Below are positions 6,494 through 7,981 of a stretch of 7,981 bases of DNA, one piece after another (the first letter of the stretch is position 1; the number at the start of each line of letters is the position of its first letter). A model generated the notes under the pieces. It was not told the DNA's origin. It searched no databases and saw nothing but the letters and a program-made list of their open reading frames with translations. The position numbers were made by a program, and so were the translations under genes. The stretch is from Actinomycetota bacterium (lineage in GTDB: Bacteria > Actinomycetota > Actinomycetes > Nanopelagicales > Nanopelagicaceae): contig CANGVO010000039.1 in NCBI GenBank assembly GCA_947457445.1, forward strand, positions 1-7,981, given 5' to 3'.

Positions 6494-7461
6494 TGGCAAT
6501 CGGAATTCTGTTAGTCGGAGGATTTGGAACACGCCTTAAACCACTTACTAATCAAACCCCGAAACCTATGTTGCCAATTGGTGGCTTGCCAGTTACCGAA
6601 CATCAATTACTTGCCGCAAAGAAAGCTGGGATCAATACGGTCATATTGGCCACTTCTTATCTTTCAGAAGTGTTTATCCCCTACTTTGGTGATGGCTCTA
6701 AATGGGGAATGAAATTGCTTTATGCCGTAGAGAAAGAACCGTTAGGCACCGGTGGGGCTATCCGTAATGCCGCTGCAATGGTTGGTTTTTCGCAATCATC
6801 CGAAGATTTCGTAATATTCAATGGCGACGTTTTAAGCAAACACGATATCGCAGCTCAACTTGATTTCCATAAAGCCAATAGCGCCGATGCCACACTGCAT
6901 TTAATTGAAGTTGCAGATGCCCGTGCATTCGGATGCGTTCCCACGGATTCAGTGGGACGTGTTACCGACTTCTTAGAAAAAATGGATAATCCAATTACGA
7001 ATGACATCAATGCGGGATGCTATGTATTTAGCCCATCCGTTATCTCTGAAATTCCTGAAGGCAAAGTCATCAGCATCGAGCGCGAAACTTTTCCGCAGCT
7101 AGTTAAATCTGGCCGACCGGTCTATGGATATCGAGAGCAGTCCTATTGGTTAGATATAGGAACGCCGGCGGCCCTTTTTAGAGGCTCAAGAGATTTTGTT
7201 GCTGGCGATTTCATGGCTGGTGTCGGTACAAAAATTGCCTCAGATTGCATAATCACTGGCGGTTCTTCAATCGGGGCCGGTTCTTCAATCGGGACTGGAA
7301 GCGTCATCACCAATTCAATCGTCGGTGATGGGGTATTTATAGGCGATAACTGCACGATTACGGATTCATTTATTCTTCACAATTGCCAAATCGCGAGCGG
7401 CACAGAAATTATTGGAAAATACATTTCTCCAACGGAAAATTTGCCAATTTCTACCCAATAA
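6493..7461 (+). CDS. manC: Mannose-1-phosphate guanylyltransferase-like NDP-sugar pyrophosphorylase (Rv3264c type)
   Basis: Cytosolic nucleotidyltransferase joining a sugar-1-phosphate and an NTP; GDP-mannose is the likely product, used for envelope mannosylation. The 322-aa protein has the GT-A-like signature LVGGFGTRLKPLT (7-19) with PKPMLP (23-28), PLGTGG (83-88), the metal-site NGD (110-112), FGCVPTD (146-152), DINAGCYVF (171-179) and SYWLDIGTP (217-225). It ends in a left-handed beta-helix of hexapeptide repeats at about 243-305. FGCVPTD, DINAGCYVF and the IERETFP region closely resemble the M. tuberculosis enzyme Rv3264c, which is GDP-mannose forming. Glucose-1-phosphate uridylyl- or thymidylyltransferase activity remains possible from sequence alone. 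The beta-helix is somewhat shorter than I recall for Rv3264c. Start GTG 6493 overlaps the dapC stop and has no Shine-Dalgarno of its own, implying coupling. whiB2 follows, and manC-whiB neighbourhoods are known in other actinobacteria. Confidence 0.85.
   Translation: MAIGILLVGGFGTRLKPLTNQTPKPMLPIGGLPVTEHQLLAAKKAGINTVILATSYLSEVFIPYFGDGSKWGMKLLYAVEKEPLGTGGAIRNAAAMVGFSQSSEDFVIFNGDVLSKHDIAAQLDFHKANSADATLHLIEVADARAFGCVPTDSVGRVTDFLEKMDNPITNDINAGCYVFSPSVISEIPEGKVISIERETFPQLVKSGRPVYGYREQSYWLDIGTPAALFRGSRDFVAGDFMAGVGTKIASDCIITGGSSIGAGSSIGTGSVITNSIVGDGVFIGDNCTITDSFILHNCQIASGTEIIGKYISPTENLPISTQ
7261..7296 (+). repeat. 18-base tandem duplication inside manC (one hexapeptide unit of the beta-helix)
   Basis: Two adjacent copies, 7261-7278 and 7279-7296, share their first 15 bases (GGTTCTTCAATCGGG) and differ at two of the last three. 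They encode GSSIGA then GSSIGT. This looks like a recent duplication of one hexapeptide of the left-handed beta-helix, since the other hexapeptides of the domain are not alike in DNA. Confidence 0.85.
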
Positions 7462-7526
7462 GTCGATAAATCATCCCCTTTTTTGGATTTACGGGCGTAA
7501 TTTCACCCATTTGACCAATCCTGGGC

Positions 7527-7555
7527 TTGACTAAAAGGGATTACAAGCGTGTAAT
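7527..7555 (+). promoter_or_regulatory. Sigma-70-type promoter of whiB2
   Basis: TTGACT (7527-7532, 5 of 6 to TTGACA) and TGTAAT (7550-7555, 5 of 6 to TATAAT) are spaced by exactly 17 bases, the best promoter match in the window. The expected start near 7562 gives a leader of about 57 bases before the whiB2 ATG. The preceding 65 bases after manC hold no clear terminator, so read-through from manC is also possible. Confidence 0.7.
7540..7555. promoter_or_regulatory. Palindrome overlapping the whiB2 -10 box, candidate operator
   Basis: ATTACA (7540-7545) and TGTAAT (7550-7555) form a perfect 6-base inverted repeat around AGCG. The right arm is the -10 hexamer itself, so a dimeric regulator bound here would block RNA polymerase. 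Partial dyad symmetry continues outward (G7538 with C7557). Part of the symmetry could be chance, since TGTAAT is needed for the promoter anyway. Confidence 0.4.
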
Positions 7556-7568
7556 TCGTTCTAGAGAA

Positions 7569-7591
7569 GCGCTGCCCATAATGAGTAGCGC
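7569..7591 (+). other. Hairpin in the whiB2 leader
   Basis: GCGCTGC (7569-7575) can pair with GTAGCGC (7585-7591) over seven pairs, one of them G-U, around a nine-base loop. It lies between the predicted transcription start and the ribosome site at 7605-7610 and is not followed by a T-run, so it is not a simple terminator. It could stabilise the message or tune translation. Confidence 0.45.
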
Positions 7592-7604
7592 CACCAAAGG
7601 TCTT

Positions 7605-7610
7605 GAGGAG
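7605..7610 (+). promoter_or_regulatory. Ribosome binding site of whiB2
   Basis: GAGGAG ends 8 bases before ATG 7619, a good Shine-Dalgarno at normal spacing. It supports the chosen start over internal alternatives. Confidence 0.75.
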
Positions 7611-7618
7611 ATTAGTCG

Positions 7619-7927
7619 ATGCCGATTCGTCCAGAAGCTACACCTACTGGCAATCCAACAGCCCCTACTGCTGGACCATCAATCAAATTAGCAAACGGAG
7701 AGAACGTTGAACTCTCCTGGCAAGAACGCGCACTTTGTGCGCAGACAGATCCAGAAGCATTCTTTCCTGAAAAGGGTGGATCAACTCGTGAAGCAAAGCG
7801 CGTCTGCCTTTCTTGCGATGTTCGCCAAGAATGTTTGGAATACGCGCTCGCACATGACGAGCGTTTTGGAATCTGGGGTGGACTCTCCGAACGTGAGCGT
7901 CGCCGTTTGAAGCGCCGCCCAGCGTAA
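7619..7927 (+). CDS. whiB2: WhiB2/WhmD-type iron-sulfur transcriptional regulator
   Basis: A 102-aa actinobacteria-specific regulator. C40, C63, C66 and C72 (C-x22-C-x2-C-x5-C) should bind one [4Fe-4S] cluster that senses redox state or NO. The protein has a low-complexity Pro/Thr N-terminus (1-20) and WQERALCAQTDPEAFFPEKG (34-53). After the cysteines comes the turn motif GIWGGLS (84-90), which in this family contacts the housekeeping sigma factor, and then a basic C-terminus RERRRLKRR (92-100) for DNA contact. The STREAK segment, LEYALAHDERFGIWGG and the tail fit WhiB2/WhmD, needed for septation in mycobacteria and sporulation in Streptomyces, better than WhiB1, WhiB3 or WhiB7. It lies between manC and a glycosyltransferase, in line with an envelope and division role. 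It has its own promoter and ribosome site. Confidence 0.93.
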   Translation: MPIRPEATPTGNPTAPTAGPSIKLANGENVELSWQERALCAQTDPEAFFPEKGGSTREAKRVCLSCDVRQECLEYALAHDERFGIWGGLSERERRRLKRRPA

Positions 7928-7932
7928 CTCTT

Positions 7933-7981
7933 ATGAGTTCACATCGCGTCACTGCGATTCTTGTACTTCACGATGGTGCAA
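7933..7981 (+). CDS. Probable family-2 glycosyltransferase, first 16 codons only (runs off the right edge)
   Basis: ATG 7933, five bases after the whiB2 stop, opens MSSHRVTAILVLHDGA to the window end. A short polar lead followed by the beta strand VTAILVLHDGA is how GT2 (GT-A fold) transferases begin, with the strand leading into the UDP-sugar site (usual form 'V.AVIVTHDGA'). From memory, a large GT2 enzyme lies beside the whiB2/manC genes in Streptomyces, which supports the call. With only 16 residues the family is likely but the sugar and acceptor cannot be named. There is no Shine-Dalgarno, so translation is probably coupled to whiB2. Confidence 0.6.
   Translation, partial: MSSHRVTAILVLHDGA

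Noticed and set aside
7468..7491. Possible terminator after manC (AAATC...GATTT around a T-run)
   Set aside because: The stem is short, interrupted by an unpaired AT, and the T-run falls in the loop rather than after the stem.
7683..7952. Long antisense open frame opposite whiB2, and similar frames opposite or inside the other genes
   Set aside because: They lie over genes with clear family motifs, show no recognisable domain, and lack ribosome sites.

Overview
The window looks like a piece of chromosome from a low-to-moderate GC actinobacterium. The evidence is a mycothiol deacetylase (MshB), a MoeZ-type ThiF-rhodanese protein, a WhiB2-type regulator, an Rv0428c-type acetyltransferase and an actinobacterial fdx-dapC pair. 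Genes are tightly packed, with 1-4 base overlaps and gaps mostly under 160 bases. The AT-leaning codon use fits streamlined freshwater actinobacteria of the Nanopelagicales (acI) kind better than Streptomyces or Mycobacterium. That placement is inference from protein similarity recalled from memory.

Layout from left to right: (1) the start of a TetR-family regulator, reading leftward off the window edge; (2) a rightward set, moeZ - mshB - small four-helix membrane protein, joined by a 1-base stop/start overlap and by direct abutment; (3) a leftward pair, an Rv0428c-family GNAT acetyltransferase and an unusual cysteinyl-tRNA synthetase, coupled by an ATGA overlap. The cysS stop codon overlaps the stop of the membrane-protein gene by 4 bases; (4) a rightward set, 7Fe ferredoxin (GTG start, strong ribosome site) - dapC aminotransferase - manC nucleotidyltransferase. 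dapC and manC are coupled through TAGTG; (5) a 157-base intergenic region with a good sigma-70 promoter, a palindrome over its -10 box and a leader hairpin, followed by whiB2; (6) the first codons of a probable family-2 glycosyltransferase, cut by the window edge.

Three themes meet here. Sulfur and thiol metabolism is served by MoeZ, which activates sulfur-carrier proteins for molybdopterin and cysteine synthesis, by MshB in mycothiol synthesis, and by the CysRS, which uses cysteine. Lysine/peptidoglycan precursor synthesis is served by DapC, with the neighbouring ferredoxin. Envelope polysaccharide and division control is served by ManC, WhiB2 and the glycosyltransferase. Most of this is core actinobacterial housekeeping. 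I see no phage, insertion sequence, CRISPR array, RNA gene or defence system. The points most worth a second look are the divergent CysRS beside mshB, the regulatory architecture upstream of whiB2, an 18-base tandem duplication inside manC, and a repeated pattern suggesting leaderless transcripts. No gene-free stretch exceeds 300 bases.
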